From Streptomyces sp. NBC_01235 (GTDB taxonomy: Bacteria; Actinomycetota; Actinomycetes; Streptomycetales; Streptomycetaceae), in contig NZ_CP108513.1 in the NCBI RefSeq assembly GCF_035989285.1, positions 2,480,001 to 2,544,000 of the forward strand: DNA of 64,000 nt. Reading direction: 5' to 3'. This document shows positions 9,817 through 18,945 of this stretch, in pieces; the first letter of the stretch is position 1, and every line of letters begins with the position of its first letter. Position numbers and translations under genes: made by a program. The notes under the pieces are model-generated. The model had not been told where the DNA came from and did no database searches. It saw nothing but the letters and a program-made list of their open reading frames with translations.

Positions 9817-9918
9817 TTGACCGACGGCCCGGACAGGACTTACGTTCTCAATGTGCGGCATTCGAAGCCGCCCTCAGACGCGAAGCCCCCGGTTGTTCCC
9901 CCGTGATCGGGGGCTTCG
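9817..9918 (+). ncRNA. candidate small RNA or attenuator: promoter followed 30 bases on by a terminator
   Basis: TTGACC at 9817-9822 and TACGTT at 9841-9846 are spaced by 18 bases, a good housekeeping promoter. The predicted transcript would start near 9852 and reach the strong terminator hairpin at 9881-9918, giving an RNA of about 67 bases. An ATG at 9851 sits at the expected start point, so a leaderless short reading frame running into the hairpin is also possible. It lies between the kinase and the ATPase gene. A small RNA, or an attenuator for the ATPase gene, are both consistent. No RNA family is recognised. Confidence 0.45.
9881..9918 (+). terminator. intrinsic terminator hairpin before the ATPase gene
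   Basis: Perfect 11-bp stem, CGAAGCCCCCG at 9881-9891 and CGGGGGCTTCG at 9908-9918, with a 16-base loop and TTCTGT after it. It lies 114 bases downstream of the kinase stop and 290 bases before the ATPase start. No other structure or gene is seen in 9919-10207. Confidence 0.8.
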
Positions 9919-10207
9919 TTCTGTCCTCGGGCCGTTTTCGGCCCCACCATCCGGACGCGACGCGACACCATTCGCTCACCCTGGGTCACCGCGCCGTGTG
10001 CGCCCCGTCTGCTCCCACCTCGCCGAACGGTCGGTACGGCACCCTACGGCGGGCGACGCCCACGCAGGTACGATGCCCTCGGTGCGACCTGGACAGTTGC
10101 TGCGCGCACCTTGCAACTCCGGTCCGCGGCACAGCGGTTCGACCAAGGCAGCCGACGGGCGACGACTCGGCGGCATACCGACGGGGGCACGGTTTGTGGG
10201 GGACGTG

Positions 10208-12082
10208 ATGGACTTCGGCACGCAGGGCCCCGAGGCCCCGGCCGACGCGGCCGACCTCGCCTGGCTGCGAGGCGTGGACGCCTACACGATGGGCGCCTAT
10301 CCGCAGGCGGAGGAGGAGTTCCGCACCGCCGTGCGGATCGATCCCGGGATGGCCGACGGCTGGCTCGGGCTGCACGCGCTGCGCGTCGACACGACGACCG
10401 CGCTGCTGAGGATGTTCCGGCACCGCGAGCGCTTCGGCGAGCAGCGGACCCGGCACCGCCGCACGCTCAACTCCTGGTACTGGCTGGGCTGGTGGGTGCA
10501 GCCGGTGCTGGAGAGTGCGCGCGACCTGCTCCTCGCGCACGCCTCGCACTGGCTGGACGGCCGCCATGTGCCCGAGCTGGACCGGGCGCTCGCCGGGCTC
10601 CCGCCCGTCGACACCGACCACCAGGTCCGCTTCCTGCACGCCTGCCGCGCCTATCTGGTCAAGGACTGGGAGCAGCTGGTCCGGCACACCGACCCCCTGC
10701 TCGACGACACGCTGCTGGGCATCGAGGCGGGCCTGTTCGGCGGGATGGCCCGCGTGCGCCTGGAGATGTACGGGCAGGCCGAGCCGCTGCTCTCGGCGGC
10801 CCTGATGCGCTGCCGCAGCGAGCAGCCGCAGCGCAAGGAGCTGCGGTACTGGCTGGCCCGGGCCCACGAGGGCACCGGCCGCTCGGCGGCGGCCCTCCCC
10901 CTGTACCGGGCGGTGCACCGCGTCGACGCCGCCTTCATGGACACCTCCGCCCGGCTCGCCGCGATCGCCGAGGGCGACGGGTACGACGACACGGCCGACC
11001 TCGCGGCGATCACACTCACCGGGGTCGGGCAGGACGTGGTGGACGGGCCTGACGGCTTCGACCCGCTGTTCGGCACGGAGGGCCGGGACCTGAGGCTCGG
11101 CGAGCCCGCCGACCTGCCGCCCGTAGTCCCGCTGCCGCCGGTGACCGACCCCGCGGTGCGGGAGAAGAACCTCGTCCCCTCCGCGCTGCCGGCCGGGCCC
11201 ACCGATCCCGTGTTGCTCGACGAGGCACTCGACGAGCTGGAGCGCATGGTGGGCCTGGAGCCGGTTAAACGCCAGGTCAAAGCCCTGTCCGCACAGCTCA
11301 ACATGGCCCGGCTGCGGACGGGGCAGGGTCTTCCGGTCCAGCCGCCGAAACGGCATTTCGTCTTCTCCGGGCCCTCCGGCACCGGCAAGACGACGGTGGC
11401 TCGCATCCTCGGCCGCGTCTTCTACGCCCTCGGTCTGCTGGGCGGCGACCATCTCGTGGAGGCCCAGCGGGCCGACCTGGTCGGCGAATACCTCGGCCAG
11501 ACGGCCGTGAAGGCCAACGAGCTGATCGACTCCGCCCTCGGTGGCGTGCTCTTCGTCGACGAGGCGTACTCCCTCTCCAACTCCGGTTACGGCAAGGGCG
11601 ACGCCTACGGCGACGAGGCGTTGCAGGTACTGCTGAAGCGGGCCGAGGACAACCGGGACCACCTGGTGGTGATCCTGGCCGGCTATCCGGAGGGCATGGA
11701 CCGTCTGCTCGCCGCGAACCCCGGGCTGTCGTCCCGCTTCACGACCCGCGTCGACTTCCCCTCCTACCGGCCGCTCGAACTCACCTCGATCGGCGAGGTG
11801 CTGGCCGCGGAGAACGGTGACGTGTGGGACGAGGAGGCCCTGGACGAGCTGCGCTCGATCGCCGGGCACGTCGTCGACCAGGGGTGGATCGACGAGCTGG
11901 GCAACGGGCGGTTCCTGCGGACCCTGTACGAGAAGAGCTGCGCGTACCGCGACCTGCGGCTGTCGACCTACCCGGGCACGCTGACCCGGGACGACCTGTC
12001 GACACTGCGGCTGCCGGACCTGATGCAGGCGTACGGCGAGGTGCTGTCGGGGCGGGGGCCGCAGGATCCGTCGGCGATGTGA
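10208..12082 (+). CDS. AAA+ ATPase of the EccA/SpoVK (CbxX/CfqX) family with TPR-like N-domain
   Basis: 624 residues, close to EccA proteins of type VII secretion. The N-terminal half (1 to about 290) is helical and TPR-like, with AYTMGAYPQAEEEFRTAVRI as a clear repeat. The C-terminal AAA+ domain has Walker A GPSGTGKTTVAR, Walker B GGVLFVDEAYSLSN, and arginine-finger and sensor regions around NPGLSSRFTTRVDFPSY. It would remodel protein complexes using ATP. No other ESX genes are nearby, so a role in type VII secretion is not shown. The ATG at 10208 follows GTGGGGGACGTG; a GTG at 10205 is an equal alternative. Confidence 0.9.
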   Translation: MDFGTQGPEAPADAADLAWLRGVDAYTMGAYPQAEEEFRTAVRIDPGMADGWLGLHALRVDTTTALLRMFRHRERFGEQRTRHRRTLNSWYWLGWWVQPVLESARDLLLAHASHWLDGRHVPELDRALAGLPPVDTDHQVRFLHACRAYLVKDWEQLVRHTDPLLDDTLLGIEAGLFGGMARVRLEMYGQAEPLLSAALMRCRSEQPQRKELRYWLARAHEGTGRSAAALPLYRAVHRVDAAFMDTSARLAAIAEGDGYDDTADLAAITLTGVGQDVVDGPDGFDPLFGTEGRDLRLGEPADLPPVVPLPPVTDPAVREKNLVPSALPAGPTDPVLLDEALDELERMVGLEPVKRQVKALSAQLNMARLRTGQGLPVQPPKRHFVFSGPSGTGKTTVARILGRVFYALGLLGGDHLVEAQRADLVGEYLGQTAVKANELIDSALGGVLFVDEAYSLSNSGYGKGDAYGDEALQVLLKRAEDNRDHLVVILAGYPEGMDRLLAANPGLSSRFTTRVDFPSYRPLELTSIGEVLAAENGDVWDEEALDELRSIAGHVVDQGWIDELGNGRFLRTLYEKSCAYRDLRLSTYPGTLTRDDLSTLRLPDLMQAYGEVLSGRGPQDPSAM

Positions 12083-12084
12083 CG

Positions 12085-12106
12085 GACCCCGCGGCTCCCG
12101 CGGGTC
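12085..12106. terminator. weak bidirectional terminator candidate
   Basis: A short GC-rich inverted repeat (GACCCCGCGG and CCGCGGGTC around CTC) fills the 27 bases between the convergent ATPase and CNNM genes. The pairing has one bulge, so it is only a candidate. Confidence 0.4.
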
Positions 12107-12109
12107 GCG

Positions 12110-13195
12110 TCAGCTCGCCAGCGCCTGCTCCGGCTCGTCGCTCACCCTCGGCTCCGTCAGCCGGACCTCGGGAACCTCCCGGTGCGCGGGGTCCGTGACC
12201 TCGCCCACCAGCAGCTCCAGTACGTCCTCCAGCGCGACCAGGCCGAGCACCTTGCCGGACGCGTCGGCGACCTGCGCCAGGTGGGTCGCCGCCCGGCGCA
12301 TCACCGTCAGCGCGTCGTCCAGCGGCAGTTCGGAGCGGAGCGTCGTCATCGGACGCCACACCTGCTGCGGCACCGCCCGCTCGGAGTCCTCCAGGTCGAG
12401 GACGTCCTTCACGTGGAGATAGCCCATGAAGGCGCCGTTCTCCGCGGCGACCGGGAAGCGGGAGTAGCCGGTGCGGGCGGTCAGCTCGACGATCTCGCCC
12501 GGGGTGACCGACGGGCTGACCGTGACCAGGGACTCGCGCTTCAGCAGGACGTCCGTCACCGGGCGGGAGCCCAGTTCCAGCGCGTCCTCCAGCCGCTCCT
12601 GCTCCTCGGGGGCGAGGAGGCCGGCCTGGCCGGAGTCCTCCAGCAGTCGGTTGAGCTGCTCGCTGGTGACGACGGCCTCGACCTCGTCCTTGGGCTCGAC
12701 GTGGAAGAGCCGCAGGATGCCCTGGGCGCAGGCGCCGAGGGCCACAGTGATCGGCCGGCAGACGCGGGCGAAGGCGACCAGGCCGGGGCTGAGCCACAGC
12801 GCGGCCTTCTCCGGCGCCGCCATGGCGAGGTTCTTCGGCACCATCTCGCCGATGACCAGGTGGAAGAAGACCACCGCGGCCAGGGCTATGACATAGCCCA
12901 GGGGGTGGATCACGCCGTGCGGCAGATGGATCCACTCGAAGAGCGGCTCCAGCAGCCCCGCGACCGTCGGTTCGGCCACCGCGCCCAGGGTGAGGGAGCA
13001 GACGGTGATGCCGAACTGCGCCGCCGCCATCATCTGGGGCAGGCGCTCCAGGCCGTAGAGGACCTGGCGGGCCCGTGCCGTGCCCAGGGGTTCGATCTGG
13101 CTGCGGCGGACGGAGACGAGCGCGAACTCGGCGCCGACGAAGAAGCCGTTGGTGAGCACGAGCAGCGCGGCGAAGAGGAGTTGGAGGACGCTCAT
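12110..13195 (-). CDS. CNNM/HlyC-type membrane protein with CBS domains (short form)
   Basis: 361 residues. The CNNM transmembrane domain (1 to about 190) opens MSVLQLLFAALLVLTNGFFV and has FFHLVIGEMVPKNLAM, the signature of this transporter family, which moves or senses divalent cations such as magnesium. A CBS pair follows (about 210-335) with TGYSRFPVAAENG and ALEDVLELLVGEV. It lacks the C-terminal CorC/HlyC domain that its neighbour has. Its start overlaps the stop of the upstream gene by 4 bases (ATGA), so they are translationally coupled and may form a heteromeric complex. Confidence 0.92.
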   Translation of the reverse strand: MSVLQLLFAALLVLTNGFFVGAEFALVSVRRSQIEPLGTARARQVLYGLERLPQMMAAAQFGITVCSLTLGAVAEPTVAGLLEPLFEWIHLPHGVIHPLGYVIALAAVVFFHLVIGEMVPKNLAMAAPEKAALWLSPGLVAFARVCRPITVALGACAQGILRLFHVEPKDEVEAVVTSEQLNRLLEDSGQAGLLAPEEQERLEDALELGSRPVTDVLLKRESLVTVSPSVTPGEIVELTARTGYSRFPVAAENGAFMGYLHVKDVLDLEDSERAVPQQVWRPMTTLRSELPLDDALTVMRRAATHLAQVADASGKVLGLVALEDVLELLVGEVTDPAHREVPEVRLTEPRVSDEPEQALAS

Positions 13196-14517
13196 CGGGC
13201 GACCTCCACGACCACGCCGGTCCGCACCAGCCGCACCCGTTCGGCCCGGTAGTGACCGACCCGGCGCACCGAGAGCCGCCAGCCGGGCAGTTCGGCCCGG
13301 TCACCGACGGCCGGGATACGGCCGAGCAGGTCGGCGACGAGCCCGGCGACCGTCTCGTACGGGCCCTCGGGCACCTCCAGGCCTACGCGCTGGAGGGTGT
13401 CGACGCGGCAGCTGCCGTCGACGTCCCAGGCGGGCCTGCCCTCCTCGGGCGGGGCCGCGGCGAGTTCGGGCGTGTCCTGGCCGTCGTGCTCGTCGCGGAC
13501 CTCGCCGACGATCTCCTCGACGATGTCCTCCAGGGTGATCACGCCGGCCGTGCCGCCGTACTCGTCGACGACGACGGCGATGGGCTGCTCGCTGCGCAGC
13601 CGGGCCAGCAGGGGCTGGACGGGCAGCGTCTCGGGGACCAGCAGCGCCGGGCGGGCGATCCGGACGACCGGGGTGCGCAGCCGGTCCTGGACGGGGACCG
13701 CCAGGGCGTCCTTGAGGTGGACCATGCCGACGATCTCGTCGATCTTCTCGCGGTAGACGGGAAACCGGGACAGGCCGGTGGCCCGGGTCAGGTTGACCAC
13801 GTCCTCCGCGGTGGCCGACGACTGCAGGGCGCTGACCTTCACGCGCGGGGTCATGACGTGCTGCGCGGTCAGCTCGGCCAGCGACAGTGTCCGGACGAAG
13901 AGGTCGGCCGTGTCCTGTTCGAGGGCGCCGGCCTGGGCCGAGTGGCGGGCCAGGGAGACGAGTTCGCCGGGGGTGCGGGCGGACGCCAGCTCCTCGGTGG
14001 GCTCGACACCCAGGGCACGCACCAGACGGTTGGCGACGGTGTTGAGGGCCGAGATCACCGGCCGGAAGAGACGGGAGAAGGCGTGCTGCGGGCCCGCGAC
14101 GAACCGCGCGACCTGCAAGGGCTTGGACACCGCCCAGTTCTTGGGCACGAGTTCGCCGACCACCATCTGCACGGCGGACGCCAGCAGCATGCCGACGACC
14201 ACGGCGACACCGGAGACGGCGCCCTCGGGGATGCCGATCGCGGTGAACGGCCGGTGCAGCAGCTCCGCGAGCGCCGGCTCGGCGAGCATGCCGACGACGA
14301 GCGAGGTGATGGTGATGCCGAGCTGGGTGCCGGACAGCTGGAAGGACAGCTCCCTCAGCGACTCGACGACCGTACGGGCTCGTCTGTCGCCCTCGGCGGC
14401 GGCCTTTTCGGCCTCCGGGCGTTCGACCGTGACGAGGCCGAACTCGGCGGCGACGAAGAAGCCGTTGGCGAGGATGAGCAGGAACGCGGCTGCCAGGAGC
14501 AGCAAGGGGATGGTCAT
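13192..14517 (-). CDS. CNNM/HlyC-type membrane protein with CBS pair and CorC domain (long form)
   Basis: 441 residues. The order is CNNM membrane domain (1 to about 200, with MVVGELVPKNWAVSKP), CBS pair (about 215-340, with TGLSRFPVYREKIDEIVG and GTAGVITLEDIVEEIVGEV) and a CorC/HlyC FAD-fold domain (about 355-430). The family handles magnesium or related cations at the plasma membrane. Older names such as hemolysin are misleading. The ATG at 14517 follows GGAGGCGGCGGCATC. It is the first gene of a two-gene operon with the shorter paralogue, and the pair likely arose by duplication. Confidence 0.93.
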   Translation of the reverse strand: MTIPLLLLAAAFLLILANGFFVAAEFGLVTVERPEAEKAAAEGDRRARTVVESLRELSFQLSGTQLGITITSLVVGMLAEPALAELLHRPFTAIGIPEGAVSGVAVVVGMLLASAVQMVVGELVPKNWAVSKPLQVARFVAGPQHAFSRLFRPVISALNTVANRLVRALGVEPTEELASARTPGELVSLARHSAQAGALEQDTADLFVRTLSLAELTAQHVMTPRVKVSALQSSATAEDVVNLTRATGLSRFPVYREKIDEIVGMVHLKDALAVPVQDRLRTPVVRIARPALLVPETLPVQPLLARLRSEQPIAVVVDEYGGTAGVITLEDIVEEIVGEVRDEHDGQDTPELAAAPPEEGRPAWDVDGSCRVDTLQRVGLEVPEGPYETVAGLVADLLGRIPAVGDRAELPGWRLSVRRVGHYRAERVRLVRTGVVVEVAR

Positions 14518-14723
14518 GATGCCGCCGCCTCCGAACCAGGTCGGGTGGGGGCGGCGCAGGTACTACAGGACGAACCGTCCATCGCCGGAGGGAGTCACTC
14601 CTCGGGTAGCAGGAACCCCTGTGCACCGGGCAGGGCACAACAGGGGCGGAGGCACAAGGGGAACGCCTCCGTCACCAGATTAATCAAGACAGGGGCTTTC
14701 GCGTCAGGGTGGACGGCCCCGAG

Positions 14724-15191
14724 TCAGCCCTGATCTTGCCCTGTGGACGCTTCGGGGTCCCGGAGGGACCGGGTTTCCACGAGTGCCCGCAGGGTGCGCG
14801 CGTCGGCGATGGCCTGCTGCTTGTTGATGCCCGGCTGGATGCCGAGCGCGGGCAGGCTGGTGCCGTCGCTGAGGTTGAGGAACACCCAGGGGTCGCCGGG
14901 GCGAAGGTTCACCTGGAGGATCTCCGCCCACTCCAGTCGCCGCCGACTGGCGATGTTCACCACGGTGACACCCGAGTCGTCGGCGACGACCCGCACGCGG
15001 GCGAGCTGGGCCAGCACCCAGAAGATGAGGGCGCCGGTGAGGACGAAGCTGAGCCGCTCCCCCGGGCCGAGCTGCTCCAGCAGCATCGCCACGGCGGAGA
15101 TGACGAGGAGGATCACCACTCCGGCGGTGAGCAGCACCGCACGGGTCCGGCCCGGCCGGAAGGTGACGGGGAGGGTGGGAAGGTCGGACAT
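14724..15191 (-). CDS. membrane protein with bacterial PH-like domain
   Basis: 155 residues. Two hydrophobic helices (about 18-38 and 46-62) are followed by a small beta-rich domain with RRRLEWAEILQVNLRPGDPW, typical of the bPH_6-type domains of actinobacterial membrane proteins. Function is not known. It lies 23 bp downstream of hisG on the same strand and is therefore probably cotranscribed with it, an arrangement I recall as usual in streptomycetes. Confidence 0.85.
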   Translation of the reverse strand: MSDLPTLPVTFRPGRTRAVLLTAGVVILLVISAVAMLLEQLGPGERLSFVLTGALIFWVLAQLARVRVVADDSGVTVVNIASRRRLEWAEILQVNLRPGDPWVFLNLSDGTSLPALGIQPGINKQQAIADARTLRALVETRSLRDPEASTGQDQG

Positions 15192-15214
15192 GTTCGCGTG
15201 GATCTCTCGGGGCC

Positions 15215-16072
15215 TCAGAGGCGGCAGGCGTGGATGGCCGTGGTCAGGATGGCGCGGGCGCCGATGTCGTAGAGGTCGTCCATGATCCGCTGGGCCTCCT
15301 TGGCGGGGACCATGGCGCGGACGGCGACCCAGCCCTCGTTGTGCAGCGGGGAGACGGTCGGCGACTCCAGGCCCGGGGTCAGCGCGACGGCCTTCTCCAG
15401 CTGCTCCACGCGGCAGTCGTAGTCCATCATCACGTACGTCCGGGCGACCAGGACGCCCTGGAGGCGGCGCAGGAACTGCTGCACCTTCGGCTCGGCGGCC
15501 TCCTCGGTGTCCGCGCCGGTGCGGCGGATCACGACGGCCTCGGACTTCATGATGGGGTCGCCGAAGACCTCCAGGCCCGCGTTGCGCAGCGAGGTGCCGG
15601 TCTCGACGACGTCCGCGATGACCTCGGCGACGCCCAGCTCGATGGCCGTCTCGACGGCGCCGTCGAGGTGGACGACGGAGGCGTCGATGCCCTGCTCGGC
15701 CAGGTGCTTGGCGACGATGCCCTCGTAGGAGGTGGCGACCGTCTTGCCGTTGAGGTCCTCGACGCTGTTCGCGGTGCCCGGCTTGGTGGCGAAGCGGAAG
15801 GTGGAGCGGGCGAAGCCGAGCGGGAGGATCACCTCGGCGTTGGCGCCGGAGTCGATGAGCAGGTCGCGGCCGGTGACGCCGATGTCGAGCTTGCCGGAAG
15901 AGACGTAGATCGCGATGTCGCGGGGCCGGAGGTAGAAGAACTCCACCTCGTTCTCCGGGTCGACGATCCGCAGCTCCTTGGACTCCCGGCGCTGCTGGTA
16001 GCCGGCCTCATGCAGCATCTCCGCCGCAGGGCCTGACAGGGAACCCTTGTTGGGGACGGCGATGCGCAGCAT
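15215..16072 (-). CDS. hisG: ATP phosphoribosyltransferase, first step of histidine synthesis
   Basis: 285 residues, the long HisG form with a C-terminal regulatory (ACT-like) domain from about residue 210. Condenses ATP with PRPP. The start MLRIAVPNKGSLSGPAAEML is diagnostic, as are LDIGVTGRDLLIDSGA and ADVVETGTSLRNAGLEVF (PRPP loop). Long forms are feedback-inhibited by histidine. An upstream in-frame start at 16099 exists but would add residues homologues lack. It follows hisE by 60 bp on the same strand; the other his genes are not in the window. Confidence 0.97.
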   Translation of the reverse strand: MLRIAVPNKGSLSGPAAEMLHEAGYQQRRESKELRIVDPENEVEFFYLRPRDIAIYVSSGKLDIGVTGRDLLIDSGANAEVILPLGFARSTFRFATKPGTANSVEDLNGKTVATSYEGIVAKHLAEQGIDASVVHLDGAVETAIELGVAEVIADVVETGTSLRNAGLEVFGDPIMKSEAVVIRRTGADTEEAAEPKVQQFLRRLQGVLVARTYVMMDYDCRVEQLEKAVALTPGLESPTVSPLHNEGWVAVRAMVPAKEAQRIMDDLYDIGARAILTTAIHACRL

Positions 16073-16132
16073 GAGGTCGGCTTCCTTCGCGTGGAACATG
16101 AAAAAGGGGGCGGGTGTGTCTGGAAAAGGGTT

Positions 16133-16405
16133 CTACAGGTGGGCGTACACGTCGTCCAGCGAGATTCCGCGGGCGACCATCATCACCTGGACGTGGTAGA
16201 GCAGCTGCGAGATCTCCTCGGCGGCTGCCTCCTTGCCTTCGTACTCGGCCGCCATCCAGACCTCGGCGGCCTCTTCGACGACCTTCTTGCCGATGGCATG
16301 GACGCCCTTCCCGACCAGTTCGGCGGTACGGGAAGTAGTGGGGTCGCCGTTGGCGGCCTTCTGCTGGAGCTCGGCGAAGAGCTCCTCGAAAGTCTTCTTG
16401 GACAT
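16133..16405 (-). CDS. hisE: phosphoribosyl-ATP pyrophosphohydrolase, second step of histidine synthesis
   Basis: 90 residues, normal for a free-standing HisE (MazG-like all-helical fold). It hydrolyses PR-ATP to [25 protein letters not shown] with [12 protein letters not shown] carries the metal-binding acidic residues. The ATG at 16405 is preferred over one 12 bases upstream because homologues start [10 protein letters not shown]. It is 34 bp downstream of ribH, so the rib and his genes may be cotranscribed. Confidence 0.97.
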   Translation of the reverse strand: MSKKTFEELFAELQQKAANGDPTTSRTAELVGKGVHAIGKKVVEEAAEVWMAAEYEGKEAAAEEISQLLYHVQVMMVARGISLDDVYAHL

Positions 16406-16439
16406 GGTGCTGCCCACCCTAGCCGTTCCGCCGGTGGGC

Positions 16440-16925
16440 CTACCGCCAGGGTTCGGATACTGAGCGGAGGGTGGCCGCGGTCGCCACGGCCGCCGTCACC
16501 GCCTCGTGTCCCTTGTCCTCGCGGGAGCCCTCGATGCCGGCCCGGTCCAGGGCCTGCTCCTCGGTGTCGCAGGTGAGGACGCCCATGCCGACGGGGACGC
16601 CGGTCTCGACGGAGACCTGGGTGAGGCCCTGAGCGACGCCCTGGCACACGTACTCGAAGTGCGGGGTGCCGCCGCGGATGACGACGCCGAGGGCGACGAT
16701 CGCGTCGTAGCCCCGCCCGGCCAGCACCTTGGCGACGACCGGGAGCTCCCAGCTGCCGGGGACCCGCAGGAGGGTCGGCTCGTCGATGCCGAGGTCGTGC
16801 AGGGCGCGCAGGGCGCCGTCGACCAGACCGTCCATCACCTTCTCGTGCCACTGTGCCGCGATGACGGCGACCCGGAGGTCACCCACATTGCGTACGGACA
16901 GTTCCGGTGCACCCTTGCCGCTCAC
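16440..16925 (-). CDS. ribH: 6,7-dimethyl-8-ribityllumazine synthase
   Basis: 161 residues. Condenses the pyrimidine intermediate with dihydroxybutanone phosphate to give lumazine. [48 protein letters not shown] and the His of PHFEY are the family landmarks. Translation begins at GTG 16925 with GAGGAGAGAC before it. The frame upstream is open and reads as a collagen-like GPA repeat, but this comes from the 9-bp DNA repeat and is not needed for the protein. Last gene of the riboflavin operon. Confidence 0.97.
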   Translation of the reverse strand: MSGKGAPELSVRNVGDLRVAVIAAQWHEKVMDGLVDGALRALHDLGIDEPTLLRVPGSWELPVVAKVLAGRGYDAIVALGVVIRGGTPHFEYVCQGVAQGLTQVSVETGVPVGMGVLTCDTEEQALDRAGIEGSREDKGHEAVTAAVATAATLRSVSEPWR

Positions 16926-16941
16926 GTCTCTCCTCAGTGCT

Positions 16942-17022
16942 GTTCCTACTGGTCCTGCTGTTCCCACTGGTCCTGCTGGTCCTGCTGGTCCTGCTGGTCC
17001 TGCTGGTCCTGCTGGTCCTACT
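16942..17022 (-). repeat. nine 9-bp tandem repeats between ribAB and ribH
   Basis: Read on the plus strand the units start at 16942 and step by 9: GTTCCTACT, GGTCCTGCT, GTTCCCACT, then GGTCCTGCT five times, then GGTCCTACT at 17014. On the transcribed strand the unit is AGCAGGACC. The ribAB stop TAG (17020-17018) lies inside the last unit, where sibling units read CAG. A second in-frame TAG is in the first unit at 16948-16946. The period is a multiple of three. Confidence 0.95.
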
Positions 17023-18307
17023 GGTTGCCGCAGGGGGACACGGGAGCCGCGTCCAGCCAGGGCAGGTCGTGTCCCATCCGGTCCCGCTTGGTGCGCAGGT
17101 AGCGGATGTTGTGCTCGCCCGCCTGCACGGGCATCGGCTCGCGCCTGGTGACCTCGATGCCGTGCCGGACGAGGGCGTCGGTCTTCTCGGGGTTGTTGGT
17201 CATCAGGCGCACGCTGTGCACGCCGAGGTCCTCGAGGATCTGCGCGCCGGCCCCGTAGTCGCGGGCGTCGGCGGGCAGGCCCAGCTCCAGGTTGGCGTCG
17301 AGCGTGTCGTGACCCTGCTCCTGGAGCTCGTACGCGCGCAGCTTGGACAGCAGGCCGATGCCCCGGCCCTCGTGTCCGCGCAGGTAGACGACCACGCCCC
17401 GGCCCTCGCTCTGGATGCGCTCCAGGGAGGCGTCGAGCTGGGGGCCGCAGTCGCAGCGCTGGGAGGCGAAGATGTCGCCGGTGAGGCATTCGGAGTGCAC
17501 CCGGACCAGGACGTCCTCGCCGTCGCCGATCTCGCCGTGGACGAGGGCGACGTGCTCGACGCCGTCGACGGTGGAGCGGTAGCCGTACGCGGTGAAGGTG
17601 CCGTGGACCGTGGGCAGCCGGGTCTCGGCCTCGCGCCGGACGGTGGGCTCGGCGGAGCGGCGGTAGGCGATCAGGTCCTCGATGGAGATGATCGTCAGGC
17701 CGTGCTTGCGGGCGAACGGGATCAGTTCGGGCAGCCGGAGCATCCGGCCGTCCTCACCGGCGATCTCGACGATCGCGCCGGCCGGGCGCAGGCCCGCGAG
17801 GCGGGCGAGGTCGACGGCGGCCTCGGTGTGGCCGTTGCGGGTCAGGACACCACCGGGCTTGGCGCGCAGCGGGAAGACGTGCCCGGGCCGGACGAAGTCG
17901 TCGGCCTGTGCCTCGCCGCTCGCCAGGAGCTGGAGGGTGGTGGCGCGGTCGGCGGCGGAGATGCCGGTGGTGACGCCGTGGGCGGCGGAGGCGTCGACGG
18001 AGACCGTGAACGCCGTCTTCATCGACTCGGTGTTGTCCTCGACCATCTGCGGGAGCTTCAGCCGCTCCAGTTCGTCGCCCTCCATGGGGGCGCAGATCAG
18101 GCCACGGCACTCGCTCATCATGAAGGCGACGATCTCGGGCGTGGCCTTCTCGGCGGCGACGACGAGGTCGCCCTCGTTCTCGCGGTCCTCGTCGTCGACG
18201 ACCACGATGGGGCGGCCGGCCGCGATGTCGGCGATGGCCTGCTCGACGGGGTCGAGGGAGAAGTCCTCGATGCCTTCCGTGCTGTAGAGGATCGGTGCCG
18301 TGCTCAT
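17018..18307 (-). CDS. ribAB: bifunctional dihydroxybutanone-phosphate synthase / GTP cyclohydrolase II
   Basis: 429 residues. The N-terminal RibB half (1 to about 215) has [18 protein letters not shown] and makes 3,4-dihydroxybutanone 4-phosphate. The C-terminal RibA half has [20 protein letters not shown], whose cysteines bind zinc, and [20 protein letters not shown], and opens GTP. Both halves look intact. The start overlaps the end of the pnuC-like gene by 4 bases. The stop codon lies in a 9-bp repeat; one C-to-T change there separates this protein from a 24-residue Asp-Gln-rich extension. Controlled with the operon by the FMN riboswitch. Confidence 0.97.
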   Translation of the reverse strand: MSTAPILYSTEGIEDFSLDPVEQAIADIAAGRPIVVVDDEDRENEGDLVVAAEKATPEIVAFMMSECRGLICAPMEGDELERLKLPQMVEDNTESMKTAFTVSVDASAAHGVTTGISAADRATTLQLLASGEAQADDFVRPGHVFPLRAKPGGVLTRNGHTEAAVDLARLAGLRPAGAIVEIAGEDGRMLRLPELIPFARKHGLTIISIEDLIAYRRSAEPTVRREAETRLPTVHGTFTAYGYRSTVDGVEHVALVHGEIGDGEDVLVRVHSECLTGDIFASQRCDCGPQLDASLERIQSEGRGVVVYLRGHEGRGIGLLSKLRAYELQEQGHDTLDANLELGLPADARDYGAGAQILEDLGVHSVRLMTNNPEKTDALVRHGIEVTRREPMPVQAGEHNIRYLRTKRDRMGHDLPWLDAAPVSPCGNQ

Positions 18308-18945
18308 GCCGGCGCTCCTTCCAGAGCGGGTTGCGAAGCCTTGCGGGAGCGCAGCCACCAGTCGCGCATGCCCCACAGGACCAGCGCGCCGTAGATGACG
18401 TAGACGAAGCCGGAGAAGGCGTAGCCGTTGGCGAAGTTGAGGGGGACGCCGACGACGTCGACGAGGAGCCAGGCGATCCAGAACTCGACCATGCCGCGCG
18501 CCTGGGCGTACATGGCGACGATGGTGCCGACGAAGATGTAGGCGTCCGGCCAGGGGTCCCAGGACAGGGACGGGTTGGCCTTGAAGAGCAGGGCGACGGC
18601 GACCGTGCCGACGGCGGCGGCGCCGACCATGGCCGCGCGCTCGGGCCAGGTGGCGAAGCGGGGGGTGATCTGGCCGTCCTGGGAGCGCCCCTTGCTCCGG
18701 TTCCACTGCCACCAGCCGTACAGGGCGACGACCATGACGACGACCTGCTTGCCCGCGCTGCCCGTCAGGTGGCCGTAGAAGGCGCCGAAGAGGACGAGTC
18801 CGGAGAGGAACTGCACCGGCCAGGTCCACAGGGAGCGCCGCCAGCCGAGGGCCAGGGTGATCAGGCCGAGGATGTTGCCGATCATGTCCGACCAGAGGAT
18901 GTGCTGGTCGAACATGACGAAGGCCTCGGAGTTCAGCGAGTTCAC
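18304..18945 (-). CDS. ribM: PnuC/RibM-type riboflavin transporter
   Basis: 213 residues with about seven membrane segments. The family brings nicotinamide riboside, thiamine or riboflavin into the cell by facilitated diffusion. [30 protein letters not shown] and [15 protein letters not shown] are the aromatic family motifs. Its position inside a riboflavin operon under an FMN riboswitch, with 4-base overlaps on both sides, points to riboflavin as substrate, as shown for RibM of other actinobacteria. The substrate call is inference from context. Confidence 0.9.
   Translation of the reverse strand: MNSLNSEAFVMFDQHILWSDMIGNILGLITLALGWRRSLWTWPVQFLSGLVLFGAFYGHLTGSAGKQVVVMVVALYGWWQWNRSKGRSQDGQITPRFATWPERAAMVGAAAVGTVAVALLFKANPSLSWDPWPDAYIFVGTIVAMYAQARGMVEFWIAWLLVDVVGVPLNFANGYAFSGFVYVIYGALVLWGMRDWWLRSRKASQPALEGAPA

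Noticed and set aside
9851..10207. N-terminal extension of the EccA-like ATPase from ATG 9851
   Set aside because: The extension is Arg/Pro-rich without homology and spans the terminator hairpin; the ATG at 10208 fits the family.
10208..12082. EccA-like ATPase as marker of a type VII secretion locus
   Set aside because: No EccB-E, EsxA/B or mycosin genes are in the window.
16926..17040. Collagen-like GPA extension of RibH
   Set aside because: It is the 9-bp DNA repeat read in the ribH frame. GTG 16925 has a good ribosome site and gives the expected 161 residues.
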